Positions 7,819 through 14,734 of a stretch of DNA of 15,489 nt are shown here, one piece after another (position 1 is the first letter of the stretch; each line of letters begins with the position of its first letter). The DNA comes from Thermoplasmata archaeon (GTDB lineage Archaea; Thermoplasmatota; Thermoplasmata; UBA10834). A program made the translations under genes and the position numbers. The DNA is taken from positions 1 to 15,489 of the forward strand of contig DUKU01000115.1 in assembly GCA_013329135.1 (NCBI GenBank), in the 5' to 3' direction. A model generated the notes under the pieces. That model had not been told where the DNA came from and searched no databases. It was given only the letters and a program-made list of their open reading frames with translations.

Positions 7819-7836
7819 CTTGAGATATGTCTCAAG
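7819..7836. promoter_or_regulatory. Palindromic operator-like site upstream of the EamA transporter
   Basis: CTTGAGA-TATG-TCTCAAG is a perfect seven-base inverted repeat with a four-base centre, about 27 bases upstream of the TATA box. The size and symmetry fit a dimeric regulator, possibly a metal sensor given the histidine-rich transporter. The regulator is not in the window. Confidence 0.4.
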
Positions 7837-7944
7837 ACCTCCGAGTCAGAGCCGATTCTTCACCTGGGAGAAGGAATGGAGAAAGGGATTCCGCTCTGGC
7901 ATATCCCATCATTTCTGTTGGCATGCACAATTAAATCTATATTT

Positions 7945-8005
7945 AAGTATAGAAGTGTGCAAGGGCCCGGAGTTGAACCAGAGTACGCCGCCGACTGAGA
8001 GATGA
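7945..8005 (-). repeat. tRNA 3'-end-like repeat, copy E (best-preserved T arm)
   Basis: On the minus strand a five-pair stem TCTGG/CCGGG encloses TTCAACT, an exact tRNA T-loop (7966-7982), followed by CCCTTGC and A. Upstream of it CTCAGTCGG resembles a D arm, but no anticodon arm lies between them, so this is not a working tRNA. It marks the right end of the low-G+C region. The remainder of the 414-base gap 7763-8176 holds promoters and short hairpins only. Confidence 0.5.
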
Positions 8006-8014
8006 ATACGAGGG

Positions 8015-8042
8015 GAGTCGCATGAAGCTTGGTTGCCGACTC
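8015..8042. repeat. Stem-loop next to tRNA-like copy E
   Basis: GAGTCG (8015-8020) and CGACTC (8037-8042) enclose 16 bases that include AAGCTT. It might belong to a small RNA or to an attachment site arm; no role can be assigned. Confidence 0.3.
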
Positions 8043-8131
8043 GTGTTGGGCCAAGAGCCGACCTCACCCTTCGCATGAATACATTATGGATTTTATCTCA
8101 CCGACTAGTTTCACCCGACTCCCCCCTCTAC

Positions 8132-8139
8132 CGCTTTAA
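8132..8139 (+). promoter_or_regulatory. Possible TATA element of the polymerase operon
   Basis: CTTTAACT lies about 41 bases before the TTG at 8177, giving a short leader that ends in GGTGA. An alternative AT-rich box (TTTTATCT, 8091-8098) would give a leader of about 60 bases. TCACC(C)GACT occurs twice between them (8099-8107 and 8111-8120) and could be a regulator site. Confidence 0.3.
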
Positions 8140-8176
8140 CTCCTCGTCGGCAGATTGATTCAGAGCCGGTGACGCC

Positions 8177-8959
8177 TTGGAGACCCATAGAACGGCCGCT
8201 GCTCTGGATGCGCCCGAAGCCCACGCGCTAGACAGCGAGCCCATGCTGATCGAGCGCGTACTACGCACATCGATATCGACCATCGACACCCTAGTGGGTG
8301 GGTTCAGGTCGTCCAAGGTCGCGCTCTTCGAAGGGAACAGCGGCTATTCCTCCAGCCTCTTGCACCTGCTATGCGTCAAGGCCGTCTCGGAACTGGACGA
8401 GGAGGTCGTCTGGATAGACGGCGGGAACACGGTCGACCCATATGCCCTGAGCGCTCTCTGCAAGCGCATGCGCCTCGACAAGAGGGACATTCTCTCGAGG
8501 GTCAACATATCCAGGGCGTTCACCGCGTACCAGCTGGTGACCCTCATAGACGAGAGGCTCGAAGAGGAGGTGAGGGAGAGCTCACCGGCTATGGTGATCG
8601 TGTCTTCGCTAACGGATATGTTCCTGGACAAGGACATGAAGTGGATGGAATCGTACCAGCTCCTGAGGAGGTGCGCCGAGGACATCAGGCGGGTGACCAG
8701 GACCTATGAGACGATATCACTGGTCACTGACCGCACGCCCGGGCACGTGCCACATAACGAGAGGATGGTCAGTCTGCTCAGGGCCGAGGCGGACATGGTC
8801 ATCAGCATGAAGGAGCGGAGAGACGGCATCTTGGTCAGGCTGCCCAGGGAGGACCGCTCGATCATGTTCCATCCAGTCCCGTGGACCCAGATGACCCTGT
8901 CCGATTTCAGAGGTGATGCATACGGGGAGGACGGTTCCGACATACAGGTTGGCCCTTGA
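8177..8959 (+). CDS. RadA/RecA-like protein with degenerate nucleotide-binding motifs, in the polymerase operon
   Basis: The product has 260 residues from TTG 8177, which has GGTGA five bases upstream; ATG 8243 (238 residues) is the alternative. The RadA core fold is recognisable: STIDTLVGGF, then VALFEGNSGY, VVWIDGGNTVDPYALSALCKR, NISRAFTAYQLVTLIDE and MVIVSSLTDMF line up with the P-loop region, beta strand 2, the VARAYNSDHQ-like stretch and the Walker B region of RadA. The Walker A lysine-threonine pair is replaced (GNSGYSSS, residues 53-60) and the Walker B aspartate is Ser143, so ATP hydrolysis is unlikely. It may bind single-stranded DNA, RadA or the polymerase as a structural partner, as bacterial ImuA is thought to do. 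The next gene starts four bases after its stop. Confidence 0.75.
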   Translation: METHRTAAALDAPEAHALDSEPMLIERVLRTSISTIDTLVGGFRSSKVALFEGNSGYSSSLLHLLCVKAVSELDEEVVWIDGGNTVDPYALSALCKRMRLDKRDILSRVNISRAFTAYQLVTLIDERLEEEVRESSPAMVIVSSLTDMFLDKDMKWMESYQLLRRCAEDIRRVTRTYETISLVTDRTPGHVPHNERMVSLLRAEADMVISMKERRDGILVRLPREDRSIMFHPVPWTQMTLSDFRGDAYGEDGSDIQVGP

Positions 8960-8963
8960 GGCC

Positions 8964-9203
8964 ATGGCGCAGCAATGGAACGATTTCAGGAGAGCCCTCA
9001 GGAAGGGCGACCGCGAGGCGTTCGACGAGCTCATGAACAAGGCCAGGATGCACGCATCCGCCGCGACCTACGCCATCAGCATGGACCCGACGGAGTCCGC
9101 GATAATGTCCATGCTCCTGGAGCACGAGAAGGAGCTTGCCAGGCTCAGGAAGGGAATAGGGGGGCAGGATGGGGTTCTCGGGAGCGGTGAGTCCGAGGGA
9201 TGA
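8964..9203 (+). CDS. Small helical protein between the RadA-like gene and the polymerase
   Basis: The protein has 79-80 residues and is almost entirely predicted alpha-helix: WNDFRRALRKGDREAFDELM, then HASAATYAISMDPTESAIMS and MLLEHEKELARLRKG, with a loose Gly/Ser tail. No enzyme motif is present. I recall similar small proteins beside polymerases of this type, but cannot name a family. A longer frame from GTG 8913 would overlap the previous gene by 47 bases; I chose ATG 8964 because it lies four bases after that stop and follows a GAGG. Its own stop overlaps the polymerase ATG (ATGA), so the two are translationally coupled. A role as an adaptor between the RadA-like protein and the polymerase is inference. 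Confidence 0.7.
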   Translation: MAQQWNDFRRALRKGDREAFDELMNKARMHASAATYAISMDPTESAIMSMLLEHEKELARLRKGIGGQDGVLGSGESEG

Positions 9204-11896
9204 AGGGCTGGCTCCTGGACATCTACCCTGACTACGCGAATGACGCGCTGGTCTACTGGGTCAGGACCAGGAAGGGAGCGCACAAGGTCGTCGAGAGGCG
9301 GTTCGTGCCGATGATCTATGCGCACGGGAGCGGAAGCGCCATGGACGACCTCGAGAAGGCGCTGCCCATCCTGGACACCATCGGCCAAGTGGGGCGCGAG
9401 ATGAAGAGCACGTGGCTAGGCGAGGAGCCGAGGGAGGTGCTCTCGATCGGGGTGAGGAAGTATTCTCGAGTGGAGGATGTCGCCCACACGGTCGACAACC
9501 GTGGGAGATACAAGGATTTCTCGCTCTTCAACGTCGACCTCAGGTTCAGCCAGCGGTTCTTCGCGGAGAGGGACATATTCCCGATGGGACTGATGGAATT
9601 CAGGCCCATGCCCATCATGCTCGAGGACCGGTTCGCGTTCGAGTACGAGAAACCGCCACTGAAGACGACAGAGCTGGGTGTGTCCGTCGCAGCGAAGCAC
9701 GGGGTGCCCGCATTCGACGACAGGCTAGTGTCCGCAACGGTCGGCGCTGAAGAGGTCGACGGCGACGAGGAGCGCGTGCTGAAGGATATCGAGGAGCTGC
9801 TCGATGAGGCAGACCCAGACATAGTCTACACGGATGGCGGGGACGCATTCGCTATACCGTATCTTTACAAGAAGGCGAAGGCCCTTGGATTCGAATCCCT
9901 GCGCCTCGGCAGGGACGAGGACGATGTGCGGACCGAGCGGAAGGGCAAGTCGTACTTCACATACGGCCAGATCAAGTACAAGCCCCCGTCGTACTCGCTC
10001 AAGGGCAGGGTGCACATAGACCGCTCCAGCTCGTTCATGTACGGCGAGAGCGGGCTGGACGGACTGATAGACCTGTCGCGCATATCCGCCGTCCCGTTGC
10101 AGGAGCTCGCGAGACTCTCGCCCGGGAGCGCCATAAGCTCCATGGAGGTGGACCAGGCGCTCAGGGACGGATGCCTGGTGCTCTGGAAGAAGAACGTGCC
10201 CGAGGAGTTCAAGACCGCCCAGGAGCTGATAGTGTCTGACCGCGGGGGATTCATATACGAGCCCATGGTCGGGATACACGACCACGTGCTGGAGGTGGAT
10301 TTCACCTCCCTCTATCCGAACATCATGGCCAGGTTCAACATCTCCCCCGAGACCATCATGTGCTGCTGCTGTCCGGACCCCTCCAGGAGGGTGCCGGTGC
10401 TCGGCTACCGCATATGCGACAAACACCTGGGGCTGATACCGCGCGTGCTGAAGCCCGTGGTGGAACGGAGGACCAGGCTGAAGAGGATGGTACGCGAAGG
10501 AGTGGGCGATACCAAGGGATACAAGGAGCGCGTGGACATACTGAAGTGGCTCCTCGTCACCTGCCTGGATGGCTCGACCGAAGTGCCGTTCAAACGCGAC
10601 GGCAGGTTCGATGTGCGCCCGGTATCCGATATCGTGGACAAGGAGTCCCTGGACGGATGCGGCGAGTCCCCCATTTCATCCGATATCCATCTCTTCGGCC
10701 TCGACGAGGACCTCCAGCCGGAGCTGAAGACCGTCAGGAGCGTCTTCAGGTTCCCCGCGCCTGAGAGGATGGTCCGATTGATGACTGGCCATGGAGAAGT
10801 GCTGGCGACCCCGGACCATCCGTGCCTCATCATGTGCGGAGGAACGACGACAGTGAGAAGGGCGGACCAGATTGTGAAGGGTGACACGCTCCCAATACTC
10901 CCGCCGCTCTACGGCAGGGCCGCATCCAGTACCACCGTGGATTCGGTCGGGAGAGCGGACCCGACCAGCGACCACGTGTACTGCTTCTCGGTCGACGAGC
11001 CGCTCCACGGTTTCGCGCTCGCGAACGGTATCGTGACGCACAACTGCTTCGGATACACTGGCTACAAGAACGCGCGCTTCGGCAGGATAGAATGCCACGA
11101 GGCCATCAACGCCTACGGCAGGGAGCTCATGCTGCAGGCGTCGGAGATCGCCGAGGCCCATGGGTTCGAGATACTGCACGGGATCGTGGACTCCCTCTGG
11201 CTCAAGGGGAACGGTGACCCGCACAGGTTCTGCGAACACGTGTCTGGCCACATCGGGATACCGCTCGAACCCGAGGGGATCTACAAGTGGATCGTATTCC
11301 TGCCGGACAGGGCGCACGGTGTCGGCGTGCTGAACAGATACTATGGCCTGTTCGAGAACGGGAAGTTCAAGCTGCGCGGGATCGAGCGGAGGCGCAGGGA
11401 CACGTGTGGCCTCGTGAAGGACATGCAGGACGACATGCTCGCGCGGTTCGCGAAGGCCGAGGACTCGGCCGGACTGACGGGGCTGGTCCCTGAGGCGCTG
11501 GACGTCGTCTCGAAGTATGTGGACGACGTCATGTCTGGCACGGTTCCCCTCAACAAGCTCCTCGTGACCAGGAGGGTCTCGAAATCCCTCGAAGATTACA
11601 GGCAGATGAACGACGCGGTCGCCGCGCTGCACCAGCTGGGTTCCGCGGGCATAGAGGTCAACCCGGGAGAGCAGGTCAGGTTCGTGATCACGCACGCCAA
11701 GAGCAAGGATCTGGACCTGAGGGTGAGGGCCGAACCACTGCTATCCGACGACGATTACGACCCAGAGGCATACGTGGACCTCGTCCTCAGAGCCGCTGAG
11801 ACGATGCTGATGCCCATGGGTTGGGACCGTGAGAAGCTCCTCGGAATGATCGAGAGAAACGGGGGTCAAAATCCCAAATTTCGAGGCTTGTTCTAA
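9200..11896 (+). CDS. Family B DNA polymerase, exonuclease domain degenerate, interrupted by a mini-intein
   Basis: The precursor has 898 residues; removing the intein (455-615) leaves 737. Residues 1-135 form the N-terminal domain, about 155-330 the exonuclease-like domain, and from about 360 the polymerase domain. Polymerase motif A is D367-FTSLYPN. Motif B is split: K449-WLLVT before the intein, CFGYTGY after it. Motif C is HGIVD664S, keeping the second aspartate of DTD but not the first. The exonuclease acids appear lost: no DIE motif, and the usual NGDxFD reads GGDAFA (A218). This matches the exonuclease-inactive archaeal group usually called PolB2, associated with lesion bypass, rather than the main replicase. 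It lacks proofreading by this reading. It overlaps the preceding gene by four bases and ends the operon. Confidence 0.9.
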   Translation: MKGWLLDIYPDYANDALVYWVRTRKGAHKVVERRFVPMIYAHGSGSAMDDLEKALPILDTIGQVGREMKSTWLGEEPREVLSIGVRKYSRVEDVAHTVDNRGRYKDFSLFNVDLRFSQRFFAERDIFPMGLMEFRPMPIMLEDRFAFEYEKPPLKTTELGVSVAAKHGVPAFDDRLVSATVGAEEVDGDEERVLKDIEELLDEADPDIVYTDGGDAFAIPYLYKKAKALGFESLRLGRDEDDVRTERKGKSYFTYGQIKYKPPSYSLKGRVHIDRSSSFMYGESGLDGLIDLSRISAVPLQELARLSPGSAISSMEVDQALRDGCLVLWKKNVPEEFKTAQELIVSDRGGFIYEPMVGIHDHVLEVDFTSLYPNIMARFNISPETIMCCCCPDPSRRVPVLGYRICDKHLGLIPRVLKPVVERRTRLKRMVREGVGDTKGYKERVDILKWLLVTCLDGSTEVPFKRDGRFDVRPVSDIVDKESLDGCGESPISSDIHLFGLDEDLQPELKTVRSVFRFPAPERMVRLMTGHGEVLATPDHPCLIMCGGTTTVRRADQIVKGDTLPILPPLYGRAASSTTVDSVGRADPTSDHVYCFSVDEPLHGFALANGIVTHNCFGYTGYKNARFGRIECHEAINAYGRELMLQASEIAEAHGFEILHGIVDSLWLKGNGDPHRFCEHVSGHIGIPLEPEGIYKWIVFLPDRAHGVGVLNRYYGLFENGKFKLRGIERRRRDTCGLVKDMQDDMLARFAKAEDSAGLTGLVPEALDVVSKYVDDVMSGTVPLNKLLVTRRVSKSLEDYRQMNDAVAALHQLGSAGIEVNPGEQVRFVITHAKSKDLDLRVRAEPLLSDDDYDPEAYVDLVLRAAETMLMPMGWDREKLLGMIERNGGQNPKFRGLF
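10562..11044 (+). mobile_element. Mini-intein (161 residues) within the polymerase gene
   Basis: The intein runs from Cys455 to Asn615 of the precursor. Block A is CLDGSTEV; block B contains T537-P-D-H540; block F is HVYCFSVDEPLHGFAL; block G is NGIVTHN with His614-Asn615, followed by Cys616 as the first residue of the C-extein. All residues needed for splicing are present. It has no LAGLIDADG endonuclease, so it cannot home by itself. Excision rejoins LLVT and CFGYTGY, restoring polymerase motif B. Confidence 0.93.
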
Positions 11897-11919
11897 CAGG
11901 GGAGTCAGTAATGGACATG

Positions 11920-11927
11920 TTTATATA
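11920..11927 (+). promoter_or_regulatory. TATA-box promoter of the secreted OB-fold gene
   Basis: TTTATATA lies 24 bases after the polymerase stop. Transcription would start near 11950, after the upstream ATG pair at 11930 and before the ATG at 11975, so it decides the start of the next gene. Confidence 0.6.
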
Positions 11928-11974
11928 GAATGATGCCGAAACAGGTACCAGACTCTGAGGGGGTAGGAGCGCGC

Positions 11975-12457
11975 ATGTTTGGCTCTAAATTCGCCATGCC
12001 CGCACTAGCTGTTGTGGTCCTAGGACTACTCGTAGCAGTGCCGGTGTCAATCGCTCTAGACGACAGTGCGACCTATGAATTATCCTCAGTCGAGGGCACT
12101 ATCACCGAGTTCGTATGCTGCGATGAGGAATGCGATTGCGACCTGTGCGACGAGCGCGCGGGCGCGTTCATGCTCGAGACGGACGACGGCGAGATGATCA
12201 AGGTCGAGTTCGGGCCGTGGTGGTACTGGGAGACCCAGGACATAACGGTCAGGGACGTCGTCGCGGTCGGCGACAGGGTCAACGTCACAGGAGAGCTCGT
12301 GGAGGAGGATGACATGACCGTGATGAAGGCATGGGTCATCAAGAACCTCGACACGGGCGAAGAGATCACGATAAAGGTGGAAGGGTGCCCGCCTTGGGCA
12401 GGCGGGCCCATTAAGCTGGGTATTGAACCCTGGCCTCCTTCTGAAGAGGAGGATTAA
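11975..12457 (+). CDS. Small secreted OB-fold-like protein with a cysteine cluster
   Basis: The protein has 160 residues. Residues 1-28 are a signal peptide or membrane anchor. Residues 38-125 look like an OB fold: VEGTITEF, AFMLETDDGEMIKVEFG, VAVGDRVNVTGELVEED and MKAWVIKNL follow the strand order of small secreted OB-fold proteins. CCDEECDCDLCDE (48-60) inserts five cysteines into the first loop, with one more at 138; this may bind a metal or form disulfides. The tail is rich in Pro and Glu. The start at 11975 is preferred over ATG 11930 because the TATA box at 11920 is too close to the latter and GGAG lies five bases before the former. Function is unknown and a link to the polymerase operon is unlikely. 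Confidence 0.7.
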   Translation: MFGSKFAMPALAVVVLGLLVAVPVSIALDDSATYELSSVEGTITEFVCCDEECDCDLCDERAGAFMLETDDGEMIKVEFGPWWYWETQDITVRDVVAVGDRVNVTGELVEEDDMTVMKAWVIKNLDTGEEITIKVEGCPPWAGGPIKLGIEPWPPSEEED

Positions 12458-12471
12458 CCGGCCAGGGCCGG
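12428..12471 (+). terminator. Nested inverted repeats at the end of the OB-fold gene
   Basis: CCCTGGCC (12428-12435) pairs with GGCCAGGG (12460-12467), with an inner CCTCCT/AGGAGG stem, across the stop codon. CCGGCC-AG-GGCCGG (12458-12471) offers an alternative hairpin. CAATTTTAA follows about 15 bases later. It may slow or end transcription between the converging genes. Confidence 0.35.
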
Positions 12472-12578
12472 AGATGGGTCCACGCCAATTTTAACGGGGG
12501 GAGAAGAAGACGGGGCCCTTCCACCTTTTACCAACAGTCCTCAGCGAGTACAACGGGCCATGAGCGTCTCGTACTCAT

Positions 12579-13967
12579 TCACCACGAGACGAACATGAGC
12601 GATATCGGCACCAGGAGACATCCCATCAGGTGTATCCTCCTCACGCCGATCAGAGGGGGCATGACGCCGAGTGAGCATGCCGTGGCCAAGAGGAATACGC
12701 CCCGCAGGCCCGTGAGGGCCGCGACGAGCGAGCAGATGAAGAGGACGGCCCCGATGGCGAGGCTTCTCAAGCAGAGCACCATGCCCACGCGTCTCAGGCG
12801 TTCTCGCATGTTGACCATGATGATGCACGACAGCAGCGCCGACAGGACCATGGAGAGCAGTATCGCGGCTGGCGCGAGCATGTCAGATACGGACGCGCTC
12901 ACAGGTTCAGGTGGGACGAATCTAGTGACGGCGTCCATCACGCCGCTCCTGGAACGCAGTATGGTGAAGAGAGCGCCGACCGACAGGACGGCTCCAGCAG
13001 TCGATATCGCAGAATAGAGCCATATGAAACGCATCGAGCCTTCGACATCGCTGGCCTCCTCGGCCGGCTGGCGGAGGATCGACGAGCACAGGGTCGCGGA
13101 CGAGCCAGAAGTGAGACCCGGGATCCAGCCCACGAGGACGCCACCCGCGAGAGAAAGGACGGTGCTCATCGCTCCGTTCGACGACCTGACCTTGCATGCG
13201 CATGTCAGGACTGGGGCCCGCGCCTGCGACCCGACGATGCTCAGCAGCAACGTCGGCAGTCCGAACAGCCCCGCGAACAGGGGAAGGAGCAGGGAGGACC
13301 TCGGGACGAACGGGTTCTGGCATCCTGGCATCGCGCATGCGAAGTAGTTCGTGTCGAGCACGACGAGCCCGAGCACGCCCGATGCCGCGAACACCGCCAG
13401 GACCTTGGATGTGCGCTTGACCTTCAAGAACGTGCGATGGCGGGAAGCGGGTACTGCCAGGCCGTCGGAGAGCACCAGGAGGGAAGACAGCAGGATGATC
13501 AGATACCCCATCACTGTCCTGATGGACTCATACAGGCCCACGGAAGGTCCAAGGACGAATGACACCGGCAACAGCGCCCCCACACCCAACAGGACACCTG
13601 CGATGTTCCCGTCCACGGACGCCTTCACGGCGGTCCAGCCCAGGCCCGCCCTCGCGAGTCTATGAGCTGGCAGGACGGTGATCGCATCCCCGGAGGGGAT
13701 GCCCACATAGGTGTTCGGCACGGCCTCGGAGAAGCAATGGGATACCAGAGCCGAGACGAGGAAGCACGAGACCATGATGCTGCAGTCGTCCGAGCCTACG
13801 ATGTCCCCCACTAGTGCGAAGAACGCGAGGACGGTACCGGCGTAGGCGACGGTGGCCGCGGCCACGTTGTTCACATGCAGACCCGGGACGAGACCTGTCG
13901 CAAACCCAAGGGCGGAACCTGCGGATGACGATATCAGGATGGAGGCGAGCAGGCCGAGCTCGGACAC
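12579..13967 (-). CDS. TctA-like integral membrane protein (COG1784, DUF112-type)
   Basis: The protein has 462 residues and about ten to twelve hydrophobic helices. Two halves each begin with a matching glycine-proline motif: GFATGLVPGLHVNNVA at 21-36 and GGVLVGWIPGLTSGSSAT at 275-292, the internal repeat expected of the TctA large-subunit family. The C-terminus GVMPPLIGVRRIHLMGCLLVP fits the archaeal COG1784 branch. Bacterial TctA works with TctB and a binding protein in tricarboxylate uptake; neither partner is visible here, and archaeal members usually occur alone, so substrate and mechanism are open. The start is GTG at 13967. A 6-base inverted repeat (12546-12551 with 12571-12576) lies just after the stop. 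Confidence 0.85.
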   Translation of the reverse strand: MSELGLLASILISSSAGSALGFATGLVPGLHVNNVAAATVAYAGTVLAFFALVGDIVGSDDCSIMVSCFLVSALVSHCFSEAVPNTYVGIPSGDAITVLPAHRLARAGLGWTAVKASVDGNIAGVLLGVGALLPVSFVLGPSVGLYESIRTVMGYLIILLSSLLVLSDGLAVPASRHRTFLKVKRTSKVLAVFAASGVLGLVVLDTNYFACAMPGCQNPFVPRSSLLLPLFAGLFGLPTLLLSIVGSQARAPVLTCACKVRSSNGAMSTVLSLAGGVLVGWIPGLTSGSSATLCSSILRQPAEEASDVEGSMRFIWLYSAISTAGAVLSVGALFTILRSRSGVMDAVTRFVPPEPVSASVSDMLAPAAILLSMVLSALLSCIIMVNMRERLRRVGMVLCLRSLAIGAVLFICSLVAALTGLRGVFLLATACSLGVMPPLIGVRRIHLMGCLLVPISLMFVSW

Positions 13968-14104
13968 GCCCCGTCAACAATGCATGCGATACTGGTGATA
14001 TTGGCTGCAGGCATGCTTCGGCCGCGAGCGCGATGACCGCCCCTAATATCCACAAATCGTGATGATTTCGATACGTGTGTGCTCTTTTTCCAAAGAAAGC
14101 CTGA

Positions 14105-14662
14105 CTAGAGCACCCGGACCTTGCCGTCCACAACCTCGACCTTGACGAGAGTCTTGATCGGGCACCCGAGCTTGCGCTCGATCTCAGCCTTCTTGTCGGT
14201 CTTCTCCACGACCACGATGATGTCCACGATCCTGACCTGCATCTTCTTCAAGGCCTCGACGAGCGCCCACAGAGTCCCGCCTGTGCTCACGACGTCGTCC
14301 ACGATCGTGACCCTCTCGCCCGGCTGGATGCCATTGATGAAGAGTGACGATTTCGAGTACCCCGTGACCTGGGACAGGTTCACCTCGCCCGGCAGGCCGT
14401 ACATCTTCTTCCTGACCACGTTGAACGGCTTGCCTGTCCTGAGCGACAGTGCCGTGGCCAGAGGTATGCCGAGCGCTTCGATCGTCACGATGGTATCGCA
14501 GTCGAAGTTGCCGACATCGGCCATGGCGTCGATCACCTCGGTCAGCAGGCCCGGGTCTACCCGCGGTATGCCGTCGGTGAGGGGATGCACCATGTACTCG
14601 TACTCCCCGCGTTGCACGATCGCCGATCCATCGAAGGACGCCTTGAGTGCTTCCAGCACCAT
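14105..14662 (-). CDS. hpt: Hypoxanthine/guanine phosphoribosyltransferase, archaeal type
   Basis: The protein has 185 residues, the usual length. The PRPP-binding loop is VTIVDDVVSTGGT (118-130), and the archaeal-specific stretch TIVTIEALGIPLATALS followed by GKPFNVVRKKMYGLPGE (78-93) marks this as the archaeal Hpt group, which is closer to APRT than to eukaryal HGPRT. It transfers the phosphoribosyl group from PRPP to hypoxanthine or guanine in purine salvage, in the cytoplasm. It follows the adenine enzyme gene on the same strand after 72 bases, so both purine salvage routes lie together. A small gap with an AT-rich stretch (about 14685-14700) leaves room for a separate promoter. The exact preference between hypoxanthine and guanine cannot be read. 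Confidence 0.88.
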   Translation of the reverse strand: MVLEALKASFDGSAIVQRGEYEYMVHPLTDGIPRVDPGLLTEVIDAMADVGNFDCDTIVTIEALGIPLATALSLRTGKPFNVVRKKMYGLPGEVNLSQVTGYSKSSLFINGIQPGERVTIVDDVVSTGGTLWALVEALKKMQVRIVDIIVVVEKTDKKAEIERKLGCPIKTLVKVEVVDGKVRVL

Positions 14663-14734
14663 GCTGGATATGAACGCATGACAGGTAATTGAACCTTATT
14701 CTCGGCGACCGCCAGGCGCCGGTAGTCGGAGGGC

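Noticed and set aside
7958..8074. A full tRNA gene on the minus strand (GCGAAGG could pair with CCCTTGC over 117 bases)
   Set aside because: The T arm and most of the acceptor stem fit, but no D arm follows the 5' strand, no anticodon arm is found, and position 8 is not T. I kept only the 3'-end-like fragment.
9725..10426. 233-codon minus-strand frame inside the polymerase gene
   Set aside because: Antisense shadow of G+C-rich coding sequence with no motif.
10562..11044. Intein site identical to the Thermococcales motif B site
   Set aside because: By an ungapped alignment the junction appears shifted by one residue, so identity of the site is not claimed.
10676..11695. 339-codon minus-strand frame inside the polymerase gene
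   Set aside because: It crosses the intein-extein junction and mirrors codon bias of the polymerase; no domain is visible.
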